Assembly: GCA_018822065.1 (NCBI GenBank)
Contig: JAHJKV010000514.1
Span: 1-5,139 of the forward strand
Length of the DNA stretch: 5,139 nt
Reading direction: 5' to 3'
From: Pseudomonadota bacterium
Lineage (GTDB): Bacteria; Desulfobacterota; Desulfovibrionia; Desulfovibrionales; Desulfovibrionaceae
Under the pieces are notes generated by a model. The model had not been told where the DNA came from, searched no databases, and saw only the letters and a program-made list of their open reading frames with translations. The position numbers were made by a program, and so were the translations under genes. Every line of letters starts with the position of its first letter. The first letter of the stretch is position 1. Positions 1-5,139 of the stretch are shown here, one piece after another.

Positions 1-275
1 GCGCCGTGGCCCAGGCCGTGTCCAAGAACAAGCTTGCCATCGGCTATGTCGGCCTGGCGTACGTCAATGCCGAACTGAAGGCCCTTTCCGTTGACGGTGT
101 CGCCGCCAACGTCAAGACCGCCCTTGATGGTTCCTACCCCGTCTCCCGCGGCCTGAACTGCTACACCCCCGGTGCCCCCACCGGTGACGCCAAGACCATC
201 CTCGACTTCATGCTGAGCCCCGCTGGCCAGCAGTTGGCCGAAGACACCGGCTTCATCAAGGTCGGTGGCATGTAG
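1..275 (+). CDS. pstS: Phosphate ABC transporter substrate-binding protein PstS, C-terminal part (5' end outside window)
   Basis: This is the last ~91 codons of a gene that begins before the window; the first complete codon is at 3 and the TAG stop is at 273-275. The residues read like the C-terminal lobe of PstS-type phosphate-binding proteins: IGYVGLAYV, then a YPVSRGL segment, a C-Y-T-P-G turn, and the closing helix DFMLSPAGQQLAEDTGFI that typifies the family's end. PstS binds inorganic phosphate in the periplasm and delivers it to the PstC/PstA channel. The next two genes on the same strand are pstC and pstA, which strongly supports the call. The GTG at 6 is only an internal valine codon, not a start. 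The phosphate-binding residues and the signal peptide lie outside the window, so substrate specificity cannot be read directly. Confidence 0.9.
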   Translation, partial: AVAQAVSKNKLAIGYVGLAYVNAELKALSVDGVAANVKTALDGSYPVSRGLNCYTPGAPTGDAKTILDFMLSPAGQQLAEDTGFIKVGGM

Positions 276-310
276 CTCGCCCTTTCCGGGGCTTATATGA
301 TATGAAACCC

Positions 311-338
311 GTCGGAACCGTCCCTGGGCGGTTCCGAC
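311..338 (+). promoter_or_regulatory. Perfect 10-bp stem-loop between pstS and pstC
   Basis: GTCGGAACCG (311-320) and CGGTTCCGAC (329-338) are exact reverse complements around an 8-nt loop. No T-run follows, so it is not a textbook intrinsic terminator. It lies 36 nt after the pstS stop and 28 nt before the pstC ATG. In binding-protein transporter operons, a stem-loop after the binding-protein gene often protects the upstream mRNA from 3' exonucleases or partly terminates transcription, giving more binding protein than permease. That role is inferred here; the hairpin itself is directly visible. Confidence 0.7.
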
Positions 339-366
339 GCAGTGCGTCCAACGTCAGGATCGGGAG

Positions 367-1767
367 ATGGAAGTGGAACAGGATACTCCGAAAAAAGCAT
401 TGATAGACCGGACAACGCTCCTGTTGATCGTGCTGGCGCTCCTTGCGGCCCTGTTGATTCTGCTCGGCAGAGTCAAATCCGAGCCCACCGAGGTGGAGCT
501 GATGTTCTTGCAGCAGGTGAACGCTGCCGAGTCGCGCGGGCTTGAGAATAATTCCGTCCCGAAAGCCATGGACGAGATTCTTCGCTATGTGGGATTCTTC
601 CTGGAGCAGCAATATGCCGACGCCGAGAACGTGGAAGGCGAGGACTCGCAGCTCAAGGCGGCCCAGCTTGAGGTGGACCGAATCAAGAAGACGGTGGACG
701 AACAGGCTTCGGTGGTCCGTCGCAAGGGGCAGGGCAAGTCGCTCAATGCCGACGGCCTGGCCTTTATCCGTAACTCCGTGGAACACGGCATTTCCGGTCG
801 GGCCACGGTTGCCTATTCCTTTGCCGCCATGCTCCTGCTCGCGGTGGCCATTACCGCCACCCTCAAGGCGCTCCACTTGCAACGCCGCACCCGTGACCGT
901 CTCATCCAGGCCTGTTTTTTCGTCACAGCCCTGACCTCCATCCTGATCCTGCTGCTGATCATGATCTTCCTGTTCAAGGAAGGACTTCCCTTGTTCAAGG
1001 ATGTCTCTGTCTCGGACTTCCTGCTCGGAAGAGGCTGGTATCCGACGGACGAGGACGCTCCCGAGTTCGGCATCTTCCCGCTGATCATGGGTTCGCTCTC
1101 GGTCACGGCGCTCTCTTCGCTCATCGCCATCCCCCTGGGCGTGATGACCGCCCTCTACCTGGCCGAGATCGCCTCGCCCCGGATGCGCGGCATCGTCAAG
1201 CCGGTGATCGAGCTGCTGGCCTCGCTGCCCTCGGTGGTCATCGGTTTCTTCGGCATGGTCATCATGGCCCCGTTCCTCCAGGACACCTTCGGCATCGCCA
1301 ACGGCCTGAACATGCTGAACGCCTCGATCATGCTGGCCTTCATGTCCGTGCCCACCATCACCTCGGTCTCCGAGGATGCCATCTTTGCGGTGCCCCTGGA
1401 ACTGAAGGAGGCCTCCCTGGCCCTGGGGGCCACCCATAATGAAACCATCTGGAAGGTGGTGGTCCCGGCATCGTTGTCAGGCATTTCCACGGCAGTCATT
1501 CTGGGCATGTCGCGCGCCATCGGTGAGACCATGGTCGTGCTGATGGTCGCGGGCGGCGCAGGTCTGGTGCCGAGTTCCATCTTCGACCCGGTCCGGCCCA
1601 TGCCCGCCTCCATCGCGGCGGAAATGGGCGAGGCACCTTTTGGGGAGCCGCACTACTTTGCCCTGTTCGCCATCGGCATCGTACTCTTCCTCTTCACCCT
1701 GCTCTTCAACGTCATTGCCGACCATCTGGCCCACAAGTACAAGCAGGTCGGCGCGGCCACCCTGTAA
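367..1767 (+). CDS. pstC: Phosphate ABC transporter permease PstC with long N-terminal extension
   Basis: This 466-aa protein is one of the two inner-membrane subunits that form the phosphate channel with PstA. The ATG at 367 has AGGA at 356-359, 7 nt upstream. The family core starts near residue 175: membrane helices at about 180-203, 237-268, 280-303, 316-332, 372-396 and 430-452. The EAA loop that contacts the ATPase is at about 348-367 (EAS, G354, V-V-P at 365-367). The SRAIGET segment holds Arg383 and Glu387, in a region carrying functionally important charges in Pst permeases. Ahead of the core are two extra predicted helices (about 17-34 and 147-168) flanking a ~110-residue loop. Positive flanks (KK/R at the N-terminus, RRTRDR at 173-178) place that loop in the periplasm. 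It is charged and mostly helical, possibly coiled-coil around 90-118. Typical short PstC proteins are about 300-340 aa; longer versions are known in some proteobacteria. The role of the extension is unknown. Confidence 0.93.
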   Translation: MEVEQDTPKKALIDRTTLLLIVLALLAALLILLGRVKSEPTEVELMFLQQVNAAESRGLENNSVPKAMDEILRYVGFFLEQQYADAENVEGEDSQLKAAQLEVDRIKKTVDEQASVVRRKGQGKSLNADGLAFIRNSVEHGISGRATVAYSFAAMLLLAVAITATLKALHLQRRTRDRLIQACFFVTALTSILILLLIMIFLFKEGLPLFKDVSVSDFLLGRGWYPTDEDAPEFGIFPLIMGSLSVTALSSLIAIPLGVMTALYLAEIASPRMRGIVKPVIELLASLPSVVIGFFGMVIMAPFLQDTFGIANGLNMLNASIMLAFMSVPTITSVSEDAIFAVPLELKEASLALGATHNETIWKVVVPASLSGISTAVILGMSRAIGETMVVLMVAGGAGLVPSSIFDPVRPMPASIAAEMGEAPFGEPHYFALFAIGIVLFLFTLLFNVIADHLAHKYKQVGAATL

Positions 1768-1772
1768 GGAGG
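1766..1772 (+). promoter_or_regulatory. Strong Shine-Dalgarno fixing the pstA start
   Basis: AAGGAGG overlaps the TAA stop of pstC (1765-1767) and sits 8 nt before the ATG at 1781. The frame stays open upstream to an ATG at 1640 inside pstC, but the residues read from there are Ser/Pro/Thr-rich and out of character. This site therefore decides the start at 1781, and its overlap with the stop suggests translational coupling of pstC and pstA. Confidence 0.85.
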
Positions 1773-1780
1773 AGACAGAC

Positions 1781-2686
1781 ATGAGCACCATCCTGAACCC
1801 CCTGCTGGACCTGGCGGCCAGCGAACGTCGCAACAACCGGCGCAAGACCAGGGAGCGCGCCGTGTTCCTGCTGTTCCGTTCGGCAGCGGTCATCAACGGC
1901 CTGGCCCTGGCGATCATCATAGGTTTTCTCCTTGTCAACGGCCTGCCTGCTCTGAGCCTGGAGTTTCTGACCGAGTTCCCGCGGGAGTCCATGACCAAGG
2001 GGGGCATCTTCCCCTGCATCTTCGGCACCTTTGTCCTGGCCCTGAGTTCCATGCTCGTGGCCCTGCCCCTGGGCGTGGCCTCCGCCATCTACCTCAATGA
2101 ATACGCCCGGCCCGGCAAGGTCCTGCGGCTCATCCGCATCTGCATCAACAATCTGGCCGGGGTCCCTTCAGTGGTCTTCGGCCTCTTTGGCCTGGGCCTG
2201 TTCGTGGGCCTTTTGGGCATGGGTGTCTCCATCCTGGCCGGTGCCTTCACCCTGGGGGCCCTTACCCTGCCCGTGGTCATCGGCACCACCGAGGAGGCCA
2301 TGCGCAGTGTGCCCGACACCTATCGCGAGGCCAGCCTGGGACTGGGGGCCACCAAGTGGCAGACCATCCAGCGCGTGGTCCTGCCTGCGGCCCTGCCTGG
2401 CATTCTTACGGGCTCGATCCTCTCCATCAGTCGCGCGGCAGGGGAAACAGCGGCCATCATGTTCACCGCCGCCGTGTTCTTCACTCCCCAGTTGCCCCAG
2501 GGCATCCTGGACGATGTCATGGCCCTGCCGTACCACATCTATGTCCTGGCCACCGCAGGAACCGAGATCGAGAAGACCCGGCCCCTGCAATATGGAACCG
2601 CCCTGGTGCTCATTGCCCTGGTCTTGGGCATGAACCTGCTGGCCATATGGATGCGGGCCAGGTTGCAGCGGAAGCTTTCCAAGTAG
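1781..2686 (+). CDS. pstA: Phosphate ABC transporter permease PstA
   Basis: This 301-aa protein is the second transmembrane subunit of the high-affinity phosphate importer and pairs with PstC in the inner membrane. After a basic cytoplasmic N-terminus (RRNNRRKTRER, residues 16-26) come helices at about 28-52, 77-104, 124-145, 147-167, 207-232 and 270-292. The EAA loop (E183-A-S, G189, LP at 201-202) is the docking site for the PstB ATPase. The SRAAGET segment (Arg218, Glu222) matches its counterpart in PstC, as expected for this pair of related permeases. Length is normal for PstA. It starts 13 nt after pstC and is surely co-transcribed with it. The usual next genes, pstB and phoU, are missing: 99 nt later a hemerythrin begins. 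The transporter must use an ATPase encoded elsewhere. Confidence 0.94.
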   Translation: MSTILNPLLDLAASERRNNRRKTRERAVFLLFRSAAVINGLALAIIIGFLLVNGLPALSLEFLTEFPRESMTKGGIFPCIFGTFVLALSSMLVALPLGVASAIYLNEYARPGKVLRLIRICINNLAGVPSVVFGLFGLGLFVGLLGMGVSILAGAFTLGALTLPVVIGTTEEAMRSVPDTYREASLGLGATKWQTIQRVVLPAALPGILTGSILSISRAAGETAAIMFTAAVFFTPQLPQGILDDVMALPYHIYVLATAGTEIEKTRPLQYGTALVLIALVLGMNLLAIWMRARLQRKLSK

Positions 2687-2705
2687 CCGGGTGGCTTCAC
2701 CCTGG
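2687..2705 (+). terminator. Small GC-rich hairpin directly after pstA (weak terminator candidate)
   Basis: GGGTG (2689-2693) pairs with CACCC (2698-2702) around a GCTT loop. Two more C-G pairs can form at the base if T2703 is bulged. It begins right after the pstA stop codon. No T-tract follows, so rho-independent termination would be weak at best. It may instead mark the 3' end of the pst message, or simply be chance. Confidence 0.3.
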
Positions 2706-2710
2706 CAGTC

Positions 2711-2765
2711 TGTATTGCCCCGAGGGTATTATCAAGTTGTATTGCCGATTCGTCTGGGGCATACT
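2711..2765 (+). promoter_or_regulatory. Possible sigma70-type promoter region and 9-bp direct repeat ahead of the first hemerythrin
   Basis: Two weak promoter readings fit here. One is TTGCCC (2715-2720), a 17-nt spacer and TGTATT (2738-2743). The other is TTGTAT (2737-2742), a 17-nt spacer and CATACT (2760-2765). The first leaves a more sensible leader before the ribosome binding site. TGTATTGCC occurs twice, at 2711-2719 and 2738-2746, 27 bp apart, overlapping these elements, so it could be a regulator site. The stretch is more AT-rich than its surroundings. All of this is pattern matching; the hemerythrin could also be read through from pstA. Confidence 0.3.
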
Positions 2766-2785
2766 GATCCTGTTAGGGAGGACGT

Positions 2786-3190
2786 ATGAACATCATCGAA
2801 TGGGAACCGGCCCTGTCCATCGGCGTGGATGTGGTGGACGAACAGCACAAGGGCCTCGTGGACATGATCAATGCGGCCTACACCCTTGCCTCGGAAGAAT
2901 CCAACCCCATGCAGGTGAATCGGCTGTTGGCGCAGATGGGACGCTATGCTGTGTTGCATTTTTCCACTGAAGAACAGCTCATGAAGCAAGCGGGATATGC
3001 CGGGATGGAAGAGCACAAGGCCATCCACGCCAAGTTTACCAAACAGGTGTCGGATTTTGCCTGTGATGGTTCACAGGATCGGCCCTTGGCCGTGTTTGTT
3101 TTTCTGAGCACCTGGCTCAAGGAACATATCATGGGCATGGACCGTGAATATGCTGTCGAGGTGCGTGAGATGCTGGAGTCGAAGAGTTGA
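2786..3190 (+). CDS. Bacteriohemerythrin (single-domain di-iron oxygen-binding protein), copy 1
   Basis: This 134-aa protein is a complete single-domain hemerythrin. All seven ligands of the di-iron centre are present in family order: His21 (DEQH), His58 and Glu62 (HFSTE), His77 and His81 (HKAIH), His114 and Asp119 (HIMGMD). The opening W-x(6)-G...DEQH and the Asn29 region are typical of bacterial hemerythrins. The fold is a four-helix bundle that reversibly binds O2. It has no signal peptide or membrane helix, so it should be cytoplasmic, acting in O2 delivery, storage, scavenging or sensing. The start is clear: AGGGAGGA lies at 2775-2782, 4-5 nt before the ATG. It follows pstA by 99 nt and meets a paralogue tail to tail with no gap. 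No output domain is attached, so a signalling role would need a partner. Confidence 0.93.
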   Translation: MNIIEWEPALSIGVDVVDEQHKGLVDMINAAYTLASEESNPMQVNRLLAQMGRYAVLHFSTEEQLMKQAGYAGMEEHKAIHAKFTKQVSDFACDGSQDRPLAVFVFLSTWLKEHIMGMDREYAVEVREMLESKS

Positions 3191-3210
3191 TCAGTCCCCA
3201 CCAGACTCTT
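3182..3210. terminator. Weak symmetrical hairpin across the convergent stop codons
   Basis: AAGAGT (3182-3187) and ACTCTT (3205-3210) are reverse complements around a 17-nt loop that contains both stop codons (TGA at 3188-3190; TGA of the opposite strand at 3193-3191). A short T-run continues to 3211, and the opposite strand has AAAG at its left foot. With only six pairs and a large loop, this is a marginal bidirectional terminator. It is listed because no other termination signal is visible between the two converging genes. Confidence 0.25.
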
Positions 3211-3598
3211 TGTAGTGCTGGGCAAAGACTAGGTCGACTCCCAGGATGTGGTCAACCAGCCATTCCTGAATGAACAGGAGCAGCTCCAAGGCTTTGCCCG
3301 GCGCGTTCGTCACATCGATTGCGGCGAACTCCTCAGTCTCTTTTATGAACTTCTGGTGCAGAGAGGCGTGGGAGTCGGCATGCCGAAAACCCGAAATGCG
3401 CATCATCGTCTCTTCTTCCATGAAGTGGAAAGTCGTATAGTCCTGCATTTCCTGCACCGCAGCAGCATATCCCTGTCCGCTTTTGCCATGCTGAATCTGT
3501 GAACTGAGAGTGTTCATGGTGTCGAGCAGACGCCGGTGCTGTTCGTCGATATTCGGGATGCCCAGTTCCAGGGCGTCCGACCATTCCAAAAGTGCCAT
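3191..3598 (-). CDS. Bacteriohemerythrin (single-domain di-iron oxygen-binding protein), copy 2
   Basis: This 135-aa protein is a second complete hemerythrin. The ligands are His21 (DEQH), His58 and Glu62 (HFMEE), His77 and His81 (HASLH), His117 and Asp122 (HILGVD). The first five occupy the same residue numbers as in the neighbouring copy; the last two are shifted by a 3-residue insertion. The two proteins match at 13 of their first 29 positions but diverge elsewhere, so they are old paralogues rather than a fresh duplication. There is no signal peptide or membrane segment, so it should be cytoplasmic. The ATG follows the ogt TAG directly (TAGATG), and GGAG inside the ogt end (plus-strand 3608-3611) lies 9 nt upstream, so translation is probably coupled to ogt. 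Expected role is binding O2 or a similar ligand; its link to DNA repair is unexplained. Confidence 0.93.
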   Translation of the reverse strand: MALLEWSDALELGIPNIDEQHRRLLDTMNTLSSQIQHGKSGQGYAAAVQEMQDYTTFHFMEEETMMRISGFRHADSHASLHQKFIKETEEFAAIDVTNAPGKALELLLFIQEWLVDHILGVDLVFAQHYKESGGD

Positions 3599-4099
3599 CT
3601 ATGCCTGCTCCATTCCGCGGGTTTCAATCCCCAGCATCAACTCCTTGGTCTCGATGCCGCCTTCGGCGGAAAACCCGGTCAGCGCGCCTGTGGAACCCAC
3701 GACCCGGTGGCAGGGGTAGAGCAGGGGCCAGGGGTTGTTGGCCATGACTCTCCCCACGGCCCGAGCCGAACCGGGAGCCCCGGCCAGTGTCGCCAGTTGG
3801 CCATAGGTCAGCCGCGTCCCGTGCGGGGCATGCCGACGCAGGGCAACCAGCACCTGCTTCGAAAACGGGGTCAGCGAGTCCATGTCGATGGGTGCCTCGG
3901 GCCAATCCACCGGCTCCCCGGCCACGTACCGGCCCAGAGCGGTCTTGTAGGCCATGGCCAGCGCACTGGGAGAGGCGGTCGTTCCAGTGCCAGACCGGCC
4001 CACATTCAGCTTCCGGACCACGTCGCCTTCCCAGGTGATAGTCACGGCCAGGGGTGGCATTTCGACCCGTTCGACTCGTTGTCGCGTCGTGCTTGTCAT
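3599..4099 (-). CDS. ogt: Methylated-DNA--[protein]-cysteine S-methyltransferase (O6-alkylguanine-DNA alkyltransferase)
   Basis: This 166-aa suicide repair protein transfers the alkyl group from O6-alkylguanine (and O4-alkylthymine) in DNA to its own cysteine. The C-terminal DNA-binding and catalytic domain starts near residue 76 (TPFSKQVL). It contains TYGQLA (Tyr99), the helix-turn-helix with the arginine finger (Arg113 in SARAVGRVMA), Asn122-Pro123, and the active site PCHRVV (129-134) with acceptor Cys130, then the TGFSAEGG segment. Because the cysteine is intact, this is an active enzyme rather than an alkyltransferase-like protein. The N-terminal domain (about 13-70) is short and poorly conserved, as is normal for Ogt; there is no Ada-type metal-binding domain. 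The ATG at 4099 has AGGA (plus-strand 4108-4111) 8 nt upstream. It follows the radical SAM gene by 33 nt and its stop abuts the hemerythrin start. Confidence 0.93.
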   Translation of the reverse strand: MTSTTRQRVERVEMPPLAVTITWEGDVVRKLNVGRSGTGTTASPSALAMAYKTALGRYVAGEPVDWPEAPIDMDSLTPFSKQVLVALRRHAPHGTRLTYGQLATLAGAPGSARAVGRVMANNPWPLLYPCHRVVGSTGALTGFSAEGGIETKELMLGIETRGMEQA

Positions 4100-4113
4100 G
4101 CTGTGTATCCTCT

Positions 4114-4136
4114 CTGATTTAATTAGCAGAAATCAG
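4114..4136 (-). promoter_or_regulatory. 7-bp hairpin across the radical SAM stop codon, beside the ogt ribosome binding site
   Basis: CTGATTT (4114-4120) and AAATCAG (4130-4136) are exact reverse complements around a 9-nt AT-rich loop. In the minus-strand transcript the stem includes the radical SAM stop codon and ends 2 nt before the AGGA of ogt. It has no following T-run in that direction, so it is not a clear terminator. It could affect ogt translation or mRNA processing. The stem is AT-rich and modest in strength. Confidence 0.4.
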
Positions 4137-5068
4137 GGGGAATCGGAAGGGCGGAAGGCACACCCCTGTCGAATCTGCAGTCGTTTCATGAGGGGGTGAA
4201 TCGTCGTCAGGATGCGCTGTTTTTCAGCGGCCCAGTCCGGGGCGAGCAGTTCGCCGGGGGCCGGGTCGCCGTTCAGGCGGTGGATGACCATGTCCGGTCG
4301 CAGGTGGGCAAGGGCCCAGATCACGATATCGACGTACTCGGGAAGCTCAAGGGGCACGTACTCGCCGCGCTCCCACTGTCCGGCCAGGGCGGTTTCATGG
4401 CAGACATACAGGTTGTGGATTTTCAGGCCGTGCACCGGCAGGTCGTTGACAAGGTCGATGCTGCGCTTGAAATCGTCGGCATCTTCACCGGGCAGTCCGG
4501 CAATGAGGTGGGCCACCACCTTCAGCCCGGCGGCGTGGGCTCGACGGGTGGCGTCTGCAAAACAGGCGACATCGTGGCCCCGGTGGATCCGCTTCAGTGT
4601 GGCGTCGTTTGCCGACTGCAGGCCGAGTTCGAGGTGAATCTCCTTGGCCGGAAAGGCGGCGATGCAATCGATCTTTTCCTGCTCCAGACAGTCGGGTCGA
4701 GTCCCGATGCACAGGCCCACCAGGGCAGGAAGATCCCGAAGCTCGTCCAACACGGCCTCGATCCGCGAAAGGGGGGCATGGGTGTTGGAAAACGACTGAA
4801 GATAGGCCAGAAACACGCGCGTCTTGGAATTCGACACAAAAAGTTCGCGCCAATGTTCCCATTGCTTCGTCAGGGACAATCCCTGCCCGAGCAGGCCGGA
4901 GCCGGACCCGGTGGCGTTGCAGAAGTCGCACCCTTTGGAGGATAAGGTCCCGTCGCGATTGGGGCAGTTGAACCCCGCATCCAGGGGGATTTTTTGTACC
5001 CGCTGGCCAAAGCGCTGGCGCAGATAGGCGTTGAGGGTGAGATATCTTGAATTTGCTGGGGCAATCAT
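4133..5068 (-). CDS. Radical SAM protein, YhcC / TIGR01212-type (Elp3-like domain)
   Basis: This 311-aa protein is close to the ~309 aa of E. coli YhcC and aligns with it by memory from the first residues. The cluster motif is N-C35-PNRDGT...GC47-DFC50, the widened Cys spacing (11 then 2 residues) typical of this family rather than Cx3Cx2C. It should hold a [4Fe-4S] cluster that cleaves S-adenosylmethionine to start radical chemistry. Other family blocks are present: the SFSNTHAPL segment (92-100), GLCIGTRPDC (118-127), HLELGLQSAND (145-155), HLIAGLPGE (187-195), GLKIHNLY (214-221) and HRLNGDP (263-269). The true substrate of the family is not established; annotations vary between RNA modification and unknown. 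The ATG at 5068 gives the family's normal distance to the first Cys but lacks a good Shine-Dalgarno. A neighbouring reading frame ends in TGA overlapping it as ATGA, hinting at coupling to an upstream gene. It is the first visible gene of the radical SAM-ogt-hemerythrin set. Confidence 0.9.
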   Translation of the reverse strand: MIAPANSRYLTLNAYLRQRFGQRVQKIPLDAGFNCPNRDGTLSSKGCDFCNATGSGSGLLGQGLSLTKQWEHWRELFVSNSKTRVFLAYLQSFSNTHAPLSRIEAVLDELRDLPALVGLCIGTRPDCLEQEKIDCIAAFPAKEIHLELGLQSANDATLKRIHRGHDVACFADATRRAHAAGLKVVAHLIAGLPGEDADDFKRSIDLVNDLPVHGLKIHNLYVCHETALAGQWERGEYVPLELPEYVDIVIWALAHLRPDMVIHRLNGDPAPGELLAPDWAAEKQRILTTIHPLMKRLQIRQGCAFRPSDSP

Positions 5069-5139
5069 ATCGATTGGGGCTCTTGGGCTGTTGCCCAGTT
5101 GGCAGTCTTCTGGTAACTGGCAGTAACCGCATGTTGCAC
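5069..5139 (-). other. Upstream segment of the radical SAM gene, coding status unresolved
   Basis: These 71 nt run to the window edge. No minus-strand frame has a stop between the edge and the radical SAM ATG, except that one frame ends in TGA overlapping the ATG. The frame continuous with the radical SAM protein would add residues containing CGYC and a further Cys (CGYCQLPEDC), but third-position GC is about one half in all three frames, so none looks clearly coding. A small TGGGC / GCCCA hairpin (about 5084-5097) is present. It may be the tail of another gene or a leader; the promoter of the minus-strand set is not identifiable here. Confidence 0.35.

Noticed and set aside
291..306. TATGAT (296-301) as a -10 box of an internal promoter for pstCA
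   Set aside because: The hexamer matches well, but no acceptable -35 element lies 16-18 nt upstream; that position holds TAGCTC next to the pstS stop codon.
256..1437. 393-codon open frame on the minus strand, antisense to pstC
   Set aside because: It lies opposite a certain gene, its translation is dominated by His/Gln/Gly/Glu/Arg runs typical of antisense reading of GC-rich membrane-protein codons, and it has no recognisable domain.
1640..1780. Upstream ATG extension of pstA overlapping the end of pstC
   Set aside because: The added 47 residues are Ser/Thr/Pro-rich and unlike PstA, whereas a strong Shine-Dalgarno directly precedes the ATG at 1781.
2704..2719. Sigma54-like -24/-12 element (TGGCAG...TTGCC) before the first hemerythrin
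   Set aside because: The GG-to-GC distance is one base longer than the strict sigma54 spacing, and the -24 element matches only in part.
3191..3598. The two hemerythrins as a recent tandem or inverted duplication
   Set aside because: Protein similarity is concentrated around the metal ligands; the DNA shows no long inverted repeat between the two genes, so the duplication, if any, is old.
4196..4945. 249-codon open frame on the plus strand, antisense to the radical SAM gene
   Set aside because: It mirrors a confidently identified gene; the composition looks like a shadow frame and no ribosome binding site or domain supports it.

Overview
The window is GC-rich and densely coding. It looks like a chromosomal segment of a Gram-negative anaerobe or microaerophile. 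The combination of a pst phosphate operon, two stand-alone bacteriohemerythrins and a YhcC-type radical SAM protein, together with the codon bias, suggests a sulfate reducer of the Desulfovibrio / Pseudodesulfovibrio type. That placement is an inference from gene content and protein flavour, not from a marker gene.

Left half (+ strand, 1-2686): the 3' end of pstS (periplasmic phosphate-binding protein), then pstC and pstA (the two membrane permeases of the high-affinity phosphate ABC transporter). A perfect 10-bp stem-loop without a T-tract separates pstS from pstC. PstC carries an extra N-terminal module of about 175 residues: two additional membrane helices around a periplasmic, helix-rich loop. 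pstC and pstA are 13 nt apart with a strong Shine-Dalgarno sequence between them. The ATPase gene pstB and the regulator phoU, which usually follow pstA, are absent; after about 100 nt the next gene is a hemerythrin.

Middle (2687-3598): two paralogous single-domain bacteriohemerythrins face each other tail to tail. Their stop codons abut at 3190/3191 with no intergenic base. Both keep all seven di-iron ligands, so both should bind O2 or a related small ligand.

Right half (- strand, 5068 down to 3191): a YhcC / TIGR01212-type radical SAM protein, then 33 nt, then an O6-methylguanine-DNA methyltransferase (ogt type, PCHR active site), whose TAG stop is followed directly by the ATG of the second hemerythrin. 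The three genes look like one transcription unit with its promoter at or beyond the right edge. A 7-bp hairpin spans the radical SAM stop codon, next to the ogt ribosome binding site.

The window holds mostly recognisable families. I see no CRISPR, mobile element, tRNA or rRNA, and no convincing new defence or biosynthetic system. The points worth a second look are the PstC extension, the pst operon without pstB, the zero-gap convergent hemerythrins, and the coupling of a DNA-alkylation repair gene to an oxygen-binding protein.
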